DNA of 64,000 bases from Bifidobacterium breve DSM 20213 = JCM 1192 (lineage in GTDB: Bacteria > Actinomycetota > Actinomycetes > Actinomycetales > Bifidobacteriaceae): contig NZ_AP012324.1 of assembly GCF_001025175.1 (NCBI RefSeq), positions 620,001 through 684,000 of the forward strand. Reading direction: 5' to 3'. The notes beneath the pieces are model-generated. The model was not told the DNA's origin. It searched no databases and saw only the letters and a list, made by a program, of their open reading frames with translations. Position 1 is the stretch's first letter. The number at the start of each line of letters is the position of its first letter. This document shows, in pieces, positions 34,857-44,700 of this stretch. Made by a program: the position numbers and the translations under genes.

Positions 34857-34976
34857 CGCCAGATCGTCCTCGAAGCCATCCGGCAACGGAACCAGCGGAT
34901 TCTTCCACATCCGGAAATCCGCAACCAGCCGCTTCAACTCCTCGACATACCGTCGCTCATCCAACCGAATGGACAT
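34850..34976 (-). pseudogene. N-terminal fragment of an unrecognised protein at the left end of the inserted block
   Basis: The minus strand has AAAGGAGG before ATG 34976 and encodes about 42 residues (MSIRLDERRYVEELKRLVAD, then FRMWKNPLVPLP and GFEDDLAWSN). The frame then runs into the opposite strand of the DUF4230 gene, so the gene is cut. It is third in the minus-strand order with the membrane protein and the broken gene to the right. The family is not recognised. Confidence 0.5.
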
Positions 34977-35023
34977 CCCCACTCACCCTCCTTTGCACTA
35001 CCATCCCAGCACACAACCAGACG

Positions 35024-36076
35024 TCACGTCATGGGCAGCGCCGTACACACGCCAATGACGAACAACGCCTCGGCGGTGAGCCAGAACGCGGCCGGCCACT
35101 CGCCACACGACTCACGACGATTATCCACACAAAAACAGGCAGCCGCCAAATCCAACGGGAACCACAGGAACCCAACGAACAACGCAACCAGCGGGGCCGC
35201 CACCAACGCGAAACCGCTCACATGACGGGTCAACGCGATGCCGATGGCCGCGACCAGACCAACCACGCCGCCACCATACGATATATAGCGAGGAAGAATG
35301 TTCGACCCACGATGCCGATCCTCCCGGTACAGGAACAGGGAACCCGACACCAGCAGTACACCGGCCACCAAGCCGGTCGCCCACCAACCACCCGACGCGG
35401 GTTGTGCCAAAGGCGCAGGCAGACGATCAGACGACCAGTCCACGAAATCCCCCGGCTTCAACAAGCCAGTCGCCACATACCGGTCCCACAACCACCTACG
35501 ACCAACCTCCTGGCCCACAAACGAACCAGCCGCAAGCATCGCCAAGGAGGCGAACATCACGAAAGGCACGGTCAGACGAGGCCACAAACTGCCAATCGCG
35601 TAAACGATGAACGGAGACAACGCTATCGACGCAAACACAATGACGAACACCCCAACATTGGGGACGGCCGCCAACGGCCACCAATCACCCGCCCCATTCG
35701 CCTTTGCCGCATCCATGAACACTACCTGCACCACCACGGACACCACAAAAACAGACAGGAACCACAAAGACTTCAACACCACGCCACGCATTCCGAACGC
35801 ACGATGCCCCGGACGCGGACCATGCAGATGAGGAACCGTCAACGCCAACAAGCCATGACTCTCATACTCCAGAGTCGGACCACCATTCGCCGCAGACCGT
35901 TCATACCTGTCTCTATCAATGGTCTTTAACATATCCCTGACCGCAGGATCGTTCTGGTCTCCCTTAGCAAGCAGAAACTGACGGAACTCCTCATCAGACT
36001 CATCCTCCGAAGGAGACTCCGATAAACGTGCATATTGCTCCGGTTGCCGACCATCATTTCTAGAATGCTTACTCAT
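35024..36076 (-). CDS. Multi-pass membrane protein of unknown function
   Basis: The product of about 350 residues has an acidic, charged cytoplasmic N-terminus (about 95 residues) and seven or so membrane helices: near 102-122, 135-157, 165-185, 225-245, 262-282, 286-303 and 325-345. Its last part has a CFCVDNRRESCGEW loop. ATG 36076 follows AAAGGATGG; TTG 36082 is an alternative. It stands between a decayed gene and a truncated gene on the same strand, inside the block that splits the DUF4230 gene. No family recognised. Confidence 0.65.
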   Translation of the reverse strand: MSKHSRNDGRQPEQYARLSESPSEDESDEEFRQFLLAKGDQNDPAVRDMLKTIDRDRYERSAANGGPTLEYESHGLLALTVPHLHGPRPGHRAFGMRGVVLKSLWFLSVFVVSVVVQVVFMDAAKANGAGDWWPLAAVPNVGVFVIVFASIALSPFIVYAIGSLWPRLTVPFVMFASLAMLAAGSFVGQEVGRRWLWDRYVATGLLKPGDFVDWSSDRLPAPLAQPASGGWWATGLVAGVLLVSGSLFLYREDRHRGSNILPRYISYGGGVVGLVAAIGIALTRHVSGFALVAAPLVALFVGFLWFPLDLAAACFCVDNRRESCGEWPAAFWLTAEALFVIGVCTALPMT

Positions 36077-36093
36077 CGTCAATCATCCATCCT

Positions 36094-36892
36094 TTATAGA
36101 TCACTGATACCAACTCGAATGGCATTAGATGCCTCAGCCACCCCATCGGACAACTTTCCCGGTGCCTGATATATGGTCTTGAAATTCCATAACTGATCTG
36201 GATCCGGAACGAGCGTCTTGAAATAATCCTGTGGCGAATGCTTCCACTGCAGACCACCATCCGCAGTCGGATTCACGAAAGGCTTCACCACTTTCGCCGT
36301 ATGCCAACGTGTCATACGTCGCGTTGGCATACGACACAACATGCTGACCAAAATTCATGGTGTCCCACACCGTCCGACGGGCGTCGACAGCCGCGATATT
36401 CTTCATGTCGTGGATACCCCGAAAATCGGTATACCCGGTTCGGGCATTCATAATTGTGTCGCCGATGGACCACCCATGGCCTTTGCTCCAATCTCCGAAT
36501 CTCTTGAACTGACCATCCCAGAAATCCCTCATCACCGTGTTGTTTGGGTTAGAATGAGCGGCATTCGCGGCCTGTTTCGCATCCTGCCATCCGGAGACGA
36601 AACGATTCCATGCCCTGCCACTGTTCTTCAACGAATGCTGGATACCGACTACGGTGTTATGCATTCCCTCACCTAGAGCATTCCATCCCTGCCTTATCAT
36701 CCCCTTGGCAAAGACTTTCGCGCCGTCATGATTCAAATATCCAACACATGCTCCCGCGTTTGCATTGTCCACTCGCTTCCGTCACTTAGTAGCTTATGGA
36801 ATCCGCGATTTTCAGAAGCTTCTTACCCCACTTAGTCGGCTGCCACAGTCTTGCGCGTAAAGCTTTTTGTAAATTGCGTTAATCACCACCAT
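36094..36892 (-). pseudogene. Unrecognised gene, broken by several frameshifts
   Basis: TTGAGGAGAG precedes a minus-strand ATG at 36892 (MVVINAIYKKLYAQ). The frame then breaks; LWQPTKWGKKLLKIADSISY continues in another frame with a TAA. The long piece from VDNANAGACVGYLNHDGAKV to YANATYDTLAY is in a third, and KVVKPFVNPTADGG to VGISDL in a fourth. It would be a soluble protein of about 265 residues rich in Trp, Asn and Gly (GMIRQGWNALGEGMHNTV; WSKGHGWSIGDTI). The composition recalls secreted or polymorphic-toxin-like proteins, but no family is recognised. Confidence 0.6.
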
Positions 36893-36905
36893 GTCTCTCC
36901 TCAAT

Positions 36906-37327
36906 AAAAAAATCATTTGTGATGTTCTATACGTTTGAGGCCCGTGCCGGCGTCGATCTGAGTAAGGCTGAGATTGATGTCAATAAGCATAATCGAACCA
37001 TCGACATCACGCTGCCAGCACCTACTATCTAGTCAGTTTCGGTGGACCCGGATTCATTGAGATTCTTTGATGAAGAATCTTCACTATTTAACGGCAATGA
37101 AGTTTCAGATACAGCAGATGCCTTGAAAGACGCCAAAACGCAGTCGGAAAAGAAACTGAATAAGGGGGATTTGTTGAAGAATGCTAATGAGCAGGCAAAA
37201 ACGGTGATTGAAAAGATGTATTCATCTATTGCAGAAATGGACTCGTATACGGTGAATATCCACACAACAGAGCCGAAAAAAATAGTCTACATTGTTGCCA
37301 AGCGCTGTTACTCATGCTATGAGGCAT
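36906..37327 (+). pseudogene. DUF4230 protein, 3' part, with in-frame stop
   Basis: From about 36906 the frame reads KSFVMFYTFEARAGVDLSKA, then NRTIDITLPAPTI, the usual DUF4230 centre, then hits TAG at 37030-37032. It continues in the same frame with SVSVDPDSLRFFDEESSLFN and a helical C-terminus to 37327. Together with 34618-34856 it makes one nearly complete DUF4230 protein lacking only a few codons at the break. Three lesions (A-run deletion, insertion, stop) make it inactive. Confidence 0.78.
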
Positions 37328-37346
37328 GAGTAACAGCGCTTTTTTA
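37300..37346 (+). terminator. Intrinsic terminator after the DUF4230 3' part
   Basis: An 18-bp perfect stem (37300-37317 with 37324-37341) on a 6-base loop is followed by a run of T residues. It overlaps the end of the open frame. Confidence 0.92.
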
Positions 37347-37455
37347 TGGTATAGCAAGGTCAATTATTTATCGTCAAAAATCAGTTGGGAACTGATTTAT
37401 TCTTGGAGGTTATGCAGTCGCGTCATAGGAAAAACGAGGAATTGAGAGGACTCTT

Positions 37456-38268
37456 ATGATTTCCTATGTACGAAACGTGGGTAAGACGGTACTTGCAGCG
37501 GTCGTTAGTTTGGTGTTCATCGTTGGCGCTGCAGGCTGCGGTAACACTCAAAAGGATGACGGTCCAGACTATGCGGATGATGAGGCGATGTCCATAATCG
37601 CAAAAGCGTATCAGAAGCGTTCGGATGTTCTCGACCAGTACGAGCAGAAGAAAGATACCGATTCCGTCAAGCATGTCAAAGATGCTGTTCAGGCTGAAAT
37701 CGATAACGATGAGCCTTTGAAAGAGCGGCAGTTCAAGGATTCGAAGTTGCAGGAGAAAGTCATTACTTATATCAACCTGCTTGAGGATTCACAAAAAGTG
37801 AACGAGGATTATTCCTATCTCAGCTCGGATTACAGCACCGAATGGACTAAGGTATACGATAAGCGTTCGGCATTGCTCAAGGATTTTGTCGATAATTACA
37901 AGCTCACGGTAGACAGTAAATATCAAGATCCATTGAATGATATTGTTGCCAACGGTTCGTCCGTCAAGAAAAAGACGGAAACGGAAGACGCGCTGAATAA
38001 TCTGATTGCCTCTGCGACTTTTGAGAAAACTGATGACGGATATGGCTACTACGCATACTCAGCCGTCATCGAAAACATCAGCGGAATCGATTTCGGTACC
38101 GTCAACTTGATATTGGCTCTATACGATGCCGATGGCGTGAAGGCTGCCGAAGTATACGCCAGTACTAATGCTTGGCCTGCAGGAGAAAAGGTAAAATTCG
38201 AAACCGGTAGCGATGCCGATGCGGCGCAGGTGAAGGCATCTGTCGACCACTATGAAGTAGACGATTAA
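37456..38268 (+). CDS. Lipoprotein with C-terminal FxLYD-like domain
   Basis: The 270-residue product has a lipoprotein signal with Cys near residue 28 (VGAAGC), a long charged, helical middle (residues 45-165), and a C-terminal beta-rich domain (YGYYAYSAVIENISGIDFGT then LILALYDADG) of the kind annotated FxLYD in cell-surface proteins. GAGAGG precedes ATG 37456. It is preceded by the terminator of the DUF4230 remnant and ends in its own terminator, so it is a single-gene unit. The codon use is more AT-rich than neighbours, suggesting acquisition. Function unknown. Confidence 0.75.
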   Translation: MISYVRNVGKTVLAAVVSLVFIVGAAGCGNTQKDDGPDYADDEAMSIIAKAYQKRSDVLDQYEQKKDTDSVKHVKDAVQAEIDNDEPLKERQFKDSKLQEKVITYINLLEDSQKVNEDYSYLSSDYSTEWTKVYDKRSALLKDFVDNYKLTVDSKYQDPLNDIVANGSSVKKKTETEDALNNLIASATFEKTDDGYGYYAYSAVIENISGIDFGTVNLILALYDADGVKAAEVYASTNAWPAGEKVKFETGSDADAAQVKASVDHYEVDD

Positions 38269-38288
38269 GCGTATCCATACACAACAGA

Positions 38289-38329
38289 TAGTGATGGCCC
38301 ACAGGGAATCTTCCTGTGGGCCATCACTA
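38289..38329. terminator. Hairpin between the lipoprotein and DUF6320-like genes
   Basis: A 17-bp perfect stem (38289-38305 with 38313-38329) with a 7-base loop stands between convergent genes. T-runs are weak, so it may serve both strands as a 3'-end structure. Confidence 0.8.
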
Positions 38330-38351
38330 TTAAACGTCAATATCAGTCAAC

Positions 38352-39011
38352 TTACGCCGAGAACTGTTTGCCGAATTCCGAGAAGAGCTGACGGCGGGCG
38401 AAGACGAGCAGGCCGAGCAGCACCAGCAGGGAGACCAGCCCGCTGACCATCACCAGCACATCCCACGGAGCCCAGCCGAGCGGAATGAACGTCAGAGGCA
38501 GCAGACCAGCGACGATGTCGAACGCCAGATACTTGGCGTACTCGTCAATGGCCTTGGCTCGCAGCACGATAAGCAGCACCACGTCAAAGACCAGCGAAAC
38601 CAGACACGTGATCGGTATGACGAACATGGTGACGACATGATTCATCGTCGCCACAAACCAGACCAGCGCAATCGCCAGCATGATATAGAAATATCGAAAC
38701 ATGAGGCGAAGCGGCCGCGGCACGTGCAGAATCGCACTATTGATGAACAGCACGCTGATGATCAGCGCGGCCGCCGATGCACTGGCAATCGGTATCGGCC
38801 ACGAAAACAGATAGCTGAAGAAGCCATGCAGCAGCAAAATCGCGCCGGTTACAAACGTGATGATTTCCACCGCCAAACGCCTCGGACGCAGATAGATCTG
38901 CTGCGCGGGGAATGCGGCGGGGGAGGCCTCGCCGCGCAATTCGTTCTGGCAGAGCGGGCAACGGGCCATATCACCGGTGAAATCGACGGTGCAGGCATCG
39001 CAATGCTTCAT
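38352..39011 (-). CDS. DUF6320-like membrane protein with N-terminal zinc ribbon
   Basis: The ATG at 39011 overlaps the acyltransferase stop (ATGA), so the open frame extending further upstream is not used. The 219-residue product begins with a short zinc-ribbon motif, CDACTVDFTGDMARCPLCQ, then has six hydrophobic helices through to about residue 210. This order fits DUF6320 proteins, which occur with an alcohol acetyltransferase-like enzyme and an alpha/beta hydrolase in gut bacteria, as here. It may act as a membrane partner of an acyl-transfer system; no activity is known. Confidence 0.75.
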   Translation of the reverse strand: MKHCDACTVDFTGDMARCPLCQNELRGEASPAAFPAQQIYLRPRRLAVEIITFVTGAILLLHGFFSYLFSWPIPIASASAAALIISVLFINSAILHVPRPLRLMFRYFYIMLAIALVWFVATMNHVVTMFVIPITCLVSLVFDVVLLIVLRAKAIDEYAKYLAFDIVAGLLPLTFIPLGWAPWDVLVMVSGLVSLLVLLGLLVFARRQLFSEFGKQFSA

Positions 39012-40378
39012 GCCGACGCTCCTTTCTCCACATGCACGCCAGCGATGTTCATACGGCCGCTGATGCCCTGCGTGGCGAGGATCCGGCACAGATTCTTGAT
39101 GACGTTCAGATCATGGTAGATGGTGGAGATGCCGATACTCAGGTCGTCGCCGAACGAGCAGACCGTGAAATTCAGGCTGGCCGGTGTGGTGAGGAAGCTC
39201 ACCGAACGCACATGGCGCGCGAGTCGTTCGTCCAAGGTGACTCGGCCAAGGTTCGAGACGGTGGTCGTGGTCTCGCGGTCGGCGATGAACCGGGCCAGCT
39301 CCAGCACCCAGTCCTTGGCAGGGGAGGGCGCGAGACGCAGCGCCGGATTCTTTTCCAGCGCAATCATGCGGTTCATATGCGATTCGACGCGCTCGCGACT
39401 GGTGGCATGGCCGAGCTGCTCCTGCACATGGCGGGCGATGTCGGCCAACGGCTCATCGGTCAGCAATCCACCCATACCGTTGCCGTGCGCGGTGCGGGTG
39501 GCGGACTGCCGATCGTCGCCGGTCGCGTCTGGGCTCGTTGCGGAAGTTTTCGCGGAGTCCTCATCGGCTTCGATATCGGCCGGCGTGTACGCCACGTAAG
39601 TCATGCCGTAGAAGTTGCGCACGGTCTCCGACTTGAAGAAGGCGCGCAAGTCGACCGGAATATCCACGCGAATCGCGCGATTGCGGGCGCGCGAGGGCAT
39701 GACGTCGCGAATCGCGCACAGTATCGCGGCGATGAGGTAGGAGGTGAGGCTCACTCCGCACTGATGTGCTGCACCAAGCACCTTGCTGGCGCTGACGTGA
39801 TATTCCATGAACGTGGGCGCGGCCCGGTCGATGGGGCCGGCCAGCCGGTAGATCTTCGTGCCTGGCGCGGCGCCGGTTTTGTCCCGTTCGTAATATTTGT
39901 CGAAGCTGTTTTCGGCTTTGTCGCTATCCGAACCGTCGTAATCCGAAGGCACGCCCGGCACGTCGTACCGCTCGGCGATGTAGGCGTGCAGCAGTGACTT
40001 GAACAGGTTGATGGCGCCGCGACCGTCCGAAATGATGTGCGAGACCTCGAGATTGACACGATTGCGGAAATAGCTTACGCGGAACAGCATGCTTTTGGGT
40101 CCGTAATGCAGTCGCGAGCATATCGGCAGATGTTCCGGCTCCACCAGCGGCCGGCCGTCTGACTGTTCGAGGTAATGCCAAAACATGCCGTTGAGCAGGT
40201 GCACGTTGAAGCTCGGGAACTGGGCGATGGCATGGTCGAGCGCGTGCTGCAGGATGTCCGGATCGATGTCGTCCGCCAGCTCGGCCGAATAGCGGAACAC
40301 GGTCTGCGAGGAGCGGCCAGCCTGGGAGGAGTAGAACTTGCCGATGTTGTCTAGTCGGTACCAAGTACGTCTTGCCAC
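39008..40378 (-). CDS. Alcohol acetyltransferase/condensation-domain-like acyltransferase
   Basis: The 456-residue product has the chloramphenicol-acetyltransferase-like fold of the condensation/WES superfamily. Its active site appears as HIISDGRG near residue 112 (compare HHxxxDG), followed by a DFRW-like C-terminal half with a TTTVSNLGRVTLDERL segment near 372. It has no membrane helix or carrier-protein domain. It would move an acyl group from CoA to an alcohol or amine. Its start overlaps the hydrolase stop by 28 bp and its stop overlaps the DUF6320-like start, so all three genes are translated together. The product is not known. Confidence 0.75.
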   Translation of the reverse strand: MARRTWYRLDNIGKFYSSQAGRSSQTVFRYSAELADDIDPDILQHALDHAIAQFPSFNVHLLNGMFWHYLEQSDGRPLVEPEHLPICSRLHYGPKSMLFRVSYFRNRVNLEVSHIISDGRGAINLFKSLLHAYIAERYDVPGVPSDYDGSDSDKAENSFDKYYERDKTGAAPGTKIYRLAGPIDRAAPTFMEYHVSASKVLGAAHQCGVSLTSYLIAAILCAIRDVMPSRARNRAIRVDIPVDLRAFFKSETVRNFYGMTYVAYTPADIEADEDSAKTSATSPDATGDDRQSATRTAHGNGMGGLLTDEPLADIARHVQEQLGHATSRERVESHMNRMIALEKNPALRLAPSPAKDWVLELARFIADRETTTTVSNLGRVTLDERLARHVRSVSFLTTPASLNFTVCSFGDDLSIGISTIYHDLNVIKNLCRILATQGISGRMNIAGVHVEKGASA

Positions 40379-41649
40379 GCGTCGCCTCCCTCCGGTGCGT
40401 TGGCGGTGGTGCCGGTGCCGGGAGCTGGTTCCAGCGGTGCGCCGTCGAGGAAATGCTTGATGATTCGGTAGGTGGTGGCCACCAGTCCCACGGCCGACGT
40501 ATTGAGCAGGTAGCCGTGGATGCCATCGTGAATTCGGTAACAGGAGACGTTGTCGTTCACCAATTGCAGGCGACGGGCGTACGCTTCATCCTCGTCTCTG
40601 AGCGGGCAGTATTCGGCGGACAACACCAGCGTGCGCGGCTGATTGCTTAGGTCGTGCGCGGTCAGCGGCGCGAAATACGGATTGGTCAGGTCGGCCACGG
40701 ACGAACGGTACATGTCGATGTAGTCGGCCATGTCCTGTGCGGTGAGGATGTAGTCGGTGCCGTTGGTCCGCACCGATTCGAACGGGCTGGTCTCGGGATT
40801 GTAGTCGTTGCCGACTACCGGGTAAAGCAGCATCTGCGTGCGCGGCATGAACTCGCCGCGGTCGCGGGCCATGAGCGAGACGGCGGTCGCAAGATTGCCT
40901 CCCGCGCTGTCGCCAAACAGCACGATGCTGTCGGGATCCGGTGCTGGGATTGTCGCAGATATATCGCCCCCGCCGGCGGGGGCTGTCGGCGCAGCCGACT
41001 GGGGGTGGTCAACATCAACAGAACCACCCACCCCAGAAATCGGCAATTCCCCAGCAAACAGCTGCCGGGCTACCTCATAGCAATCCTCAACAGCAGTAGG
41101 AAAGCGGTATTCAGGAGCCAGCCGGTACTCGACTGAGATCACACGGCGTTGCAGACGTACGGCCATATGCGCGCAAGCCTGCGTGTACAGGTTGATGCCG
41201 CCTGTGGTCCAACCGCCACCGTGGAAAAACAGGATCGTGCCACGCGGCGTGACTGAGGGAAGTTCCGTGTTGGCATTGCCGGAAATACCGTCGGCGTTGC
41301 CGCTCGACGTGCTTTCCTTGATGGGTATTTTGGGTAGGACTTTGGGTAATACGGCGGGCAGAATCGCGGATATTGCCGAGGCCACTGGCGTGCCACTGGC
41401 GGAAGATTCCTCCAGGGCTTCGGGCAGGGGCGCTCCATAGGCGACCAGCGGCGTGAACACTCGCAATGGTACGGCATATCCATCCGCCATAGGCGCGAAG
41501 GCGTCCTCGACACGGCATTTCGGATTGGCGGGTGCCTGCTTGGCGATAAGCTCTTCCGCCACGCGCTGCAATTTGTACGACTTGCCCGCGTTGGGCTTGA
41601 TGTAGCTGGCGGCCTTCATCGCGGCGAACAATGCCTCGTTGATCGGCAT
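40351..41649 (-). CDS. HSL-family alpha/beta hydrolase (esterase/lipase)
   Basis: The start ATG at 41649 has AAAGGAC about 10 bp upstream. The 432-residue product carries the HGGGW oxyanion-hole motif near residue 132, the nucleophile motif GDSAGG near 233, an Asp in the CPLRDEDE region and a His in HDGIHGY near 393, a full hormone-sensitive-lipase-type triad. It would cleave esters in the cytoplasm. A palindromic element (40966-41008) inserts a peptide before the nucleophile block. It is the first gene of a three-gene operon. Confidence 0.85.
   Translation of the reverse strand: MPINEALFAAMKAASYIKPNAGKSYKLQRVAEELIAKQAPANPKCRVEDAFAPMADGYAVPLRVFTPLVAYGAPLPEALEESSASGTPVASAISAILPAVLPKVLPKIPIKESTSSGNADGISGNANTELPSVTPRGTILFFHGGGWTTGGINLYTQACAHMAVRLQRRVISVEYRLAPEYRFPTAVEDCYEVARQLFAGELPISGVGGSVDVDHPQSAAPTAPAGGGDISATIPAPDPDSIVLFGDSAGGNLATAVSLMARDRGEFMPRTQMLLYPVVGNDYNPETSPFESVRTNGTDYILTAQDMADYIDMYRSSVADLTNPYFAPLTAHDLSNQPRTLVLSAEYCPLRDEDEAYARRLQLVNDNVSCYRIHDGIHGYLLNTSAVGLVATTYRIIKHFLDGAPLEPAPGTGTTANAPEGGDAWQDVLGTD
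40966..41008 (-). repeat. Palindromic element copy inside the hydrolase gene
   Basis: The segment has the CCCCCGCC/GGCGGGGG dyad, GTCGGCGCAGCCGAC and a GGGGGTGG end. Read on the minus strand in frame it encodes a peptide starting DHPQSAAPTAPAGGG, close to HPQSTVSTAPASG in the dxs-like gene. It falls in a loop between two conserved blocks of the hydrolase. Confidence 0.82.
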
Positions 41650-41725
41650 GACGACAAGTCCTTTCAGCGGCGGATTCGGTAGTGCGAACACCCCAACCTT
41701 AGCCTATGACCGGCGTGAACAAAAA

Positions 41726-41751
41726 GGGAAGGAACCCGAGAGTTCCTTCCC
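41726..41751 (-). terminator. purL intrinsic terminator
   Basis: A 10-bp perfect stem (41726-41735 with 41742-41751) is followed on the minus strand by TTTTT. It lies 35 bp after the purL stop. Confidence 0.88.
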
Positions 41752-41785
41752 TGTGTGCCGTATCAGACGAGATACGCGCCGATTA

Positions 41786-44700
41786 TCAGGCGGCGAAGTA
41801 CTCCACGCCGGCCTCGAAGATCGGCTGGTACTTGTTGCCGGGCACGTTGACGTACAGGCCGTTGCCGGAACGCTCCGAGTGGCCCATCTTGCCGAACACG
41901 CGGCCGTCCGGGCTGGTGATGCCCTCGATGGCCAGCAGCGAGCCGTTCGGGTTCACGTCCAGATCCATGCCGGGGGTGCCGGCCTCATCCACGTACTGCG
42001 TGGCAATCTGGCCGTTGGCCTTGAGCTGGGCGAGCACCTCGTCGGAGGCCACAAAGCGTCCCTCGCCGTGGGAGATGGCCACGGTGTGGATGTCTCCGAC
42101 CGAAGTCTTGGCCAGCCACGGGGAGAGATCGGAGGCCACGCGCGTGCGGACCAGTCGGCTCTGGTGACGGCCGATGGTGTTGAAGGTCAGCGTCGGGCAG
42201 GCGTCGGTCATCGGCACGATGTCGCCGTACGGCACCAGACCCAGCTTGACGAGCGCCTGGAAACCATTGCAGATGCCGAGCATCAGGCCATCGCGGTTCT
42301 TCAGTAGGTCACGTACGGCCTCGGTGACGGCCGGCGCACGGAAGAACGCGGTGATGAACTTGGCGGAACCGTCCGGCTCATCGCCGCCGGAGAAGCCGCC
42401 CGGAATCATCACGATCTGGCTCTTGTTGATTTCCTTGACCAGTGCCTGCGTGGATTCGGCGACGGCGGCCGGCGTCAGGTTGTTGACGATCAGTGTGGTC
42501 ACGTCGGCACCGGCGCGCTCGAAGGCGGCGGCGGAATCGTACTCGCAGTTGTTGCCCGGGAACACCGGGATCACCACGTGCGGCTTGGCAACGGAAGAAC
42601 CCGTGTACACGGTCTTCTTCGGTGCGTGGAAGTCGATGGTCTCGACGGTCGCGCCCTTATCCTCGCCCTTGGAGCGGTACGGGAACACGGATTCGATGCC
42701 GGACTCCCAAGCTTCCTGCACGGCGTCCAGGTCCAGCGTCTCACCGGCGGCCTTGAACGCGTACTCGGAGGTAGTGGTGCCGATTTCGCCGATTTCCACC
42801 AGGTTGGAAACGGCCGGAAGCTTGGCGTTGTCCGCAAGCTCGATGATGAACGAGCCGTATGCCGGGGTGAACAGGTCGTCCACGGCGATGCTGTCGTTCA
42901 GGGTCACGCCGATACGGTTGCCGAGCGTCATCTTGAACAGGGCTTCGGCGGTGGCGCCATAGCCCGGCGTAGAGACGGCCAGGGCATCGTGGAAGTCGGT
43001 GAGCTCCTCGATCACGGAGAACACCTCAAGCAGCGCGTCCTTGTCCGGAGTCAGGCCGTCGGCCAGGTAACGCGGTGCGATACGCACGATACGGTGGTCG
43101 GCACCCTTGAACTCGGGGGAGGTGGCGCGCTTCATGTTGCCCACGGCCACGGCGAAGGAAATCAGCGTTGGCGGCACGTCGAGATCCTCGAACGAGCCGG
43201 ACATGGAGTCCTTACCGCCGATAGCACCGGCGCCCAGATCAACTTGGGCCATCAGCGCACCGAGCACGGCGGCCGTCGGCTTGCCCCAGCGTTCCGGCTC
43301 GTCGCGCAGCTTCTCGAAGTACTCCTGGAAGCTCAGGTAGGCCTTCTCATGCTCGAAGCCTGCCGCGACCAGCTTGGCCAGCGACTCGACCACAGACAGG
43401 TATGCACCGGTGAACTGGTTCTTGGACATAATGTATGGGTTGAAGCCCCACGCCATAGCCGAAACGGTGGTGGTCTCGCCGAACACCGGCAGCTTGGCGA
43501 CCATGGCCATGTTCGGGGTGAGCTGACGCTTGCCGCCGAACGGCATAAGCACGGTGCCCGCGCCGATGGTGGAGTCGAAGCGCTCCGACAGACCCTTGTT
43601 GGAGGCCACGTTGAGATCGGTGACCATCTTGTTCATGCGCTCGGCCAACGTGCCCTCGCCCCACGGGGTCTCGTAGCCCTGCTGGGCTTCGACGTGCACG
43701 GTCTGGTGCTTGGAGGCACCGTTGGAGGCCAGGAATTCACGGGACAGGTTCACGATTTCGTCGCCGTTCCAGGTCATCACCATGCGCGGATCCTCGGTCA
43801 CAGTGGCAATCACCGTGGCTTCGAGGTTCTCTTCGCGAGCGTAGGTGAGGAACTCGTCCACGTCCTCGGCGGCCACGTCCACGGCCATACGCTCCTGAGA
43901 TTCGGAGATGGCCAGTTCGGTGCCGTCCAGGCCCTCGTACTTCTTGGGCACGGTGTTGAGGTCCACGAACAGGCCGTCAGCCAGCTCGCCGACCGCCACG
44001 GACACTCCGCCCGCGCCAAAGTCGTTGCAGCGCTTGATCAGACGGCAGGCATCGCCACGGCGGAACAGACGCTGCAGCTTGCGCTCCACAGGAGCGTTGC
44101 CCTTCTGTACCTCAGCGCCGTCGAGTTCCAGGGACTCTACATTGTGAGCCTTGGAAGCACCGGTAGCACCGCCGATACCGTCACGACCGGTACGACCGCC
44201 CAGCAGGATGATCTTGTCGCCGGGGGCCGGGGTCTCGCGGCGCACGTGGTCGGCCGGGGTGGCGGCTACGACCGCACCCACCTCCATGCGCTTGGCCACG
44301 TAACCGGGGTGGTAGATCTCATCGACCTGGCCGGTGGCCAGACCGATCTGGTTGCCATAGGAGCTGTAGCCGGCGGCAGCGGTGGTCACGAGCTTGCGCT
44401 GGGGTAGCTTGCCCTCGAGTGTCTCGGACACCGGCACGGTCGGGTCTGCGGCGCCGGTGACGCGCATCGCCTGATACACGTAGGAACGGCCAGACAGAGG
44501 ATCGCGGATGCAGCCGCCGATGCAGGTGGCCGCGCCGCCGAACGGCTCGATTTCGGTGGGGTGGTTGTGGGTCTCGTTCTTGAACAGGAACAGCCAGTCC
44601 TGATTCTCGCCGTTCACATCAACCTTGACCTTGACGGTGCAGGCGTTGATCTCCTCGGACTCATCGAGACCGGTAAGGATGCCGTTCTTCTTGAGCCATT

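Noticed and set aside
42578-44407. A 609-codon plus-strand frame opposite purL
   Set aside because: It is a shadow of purL, with composition bias and no ribosome site.
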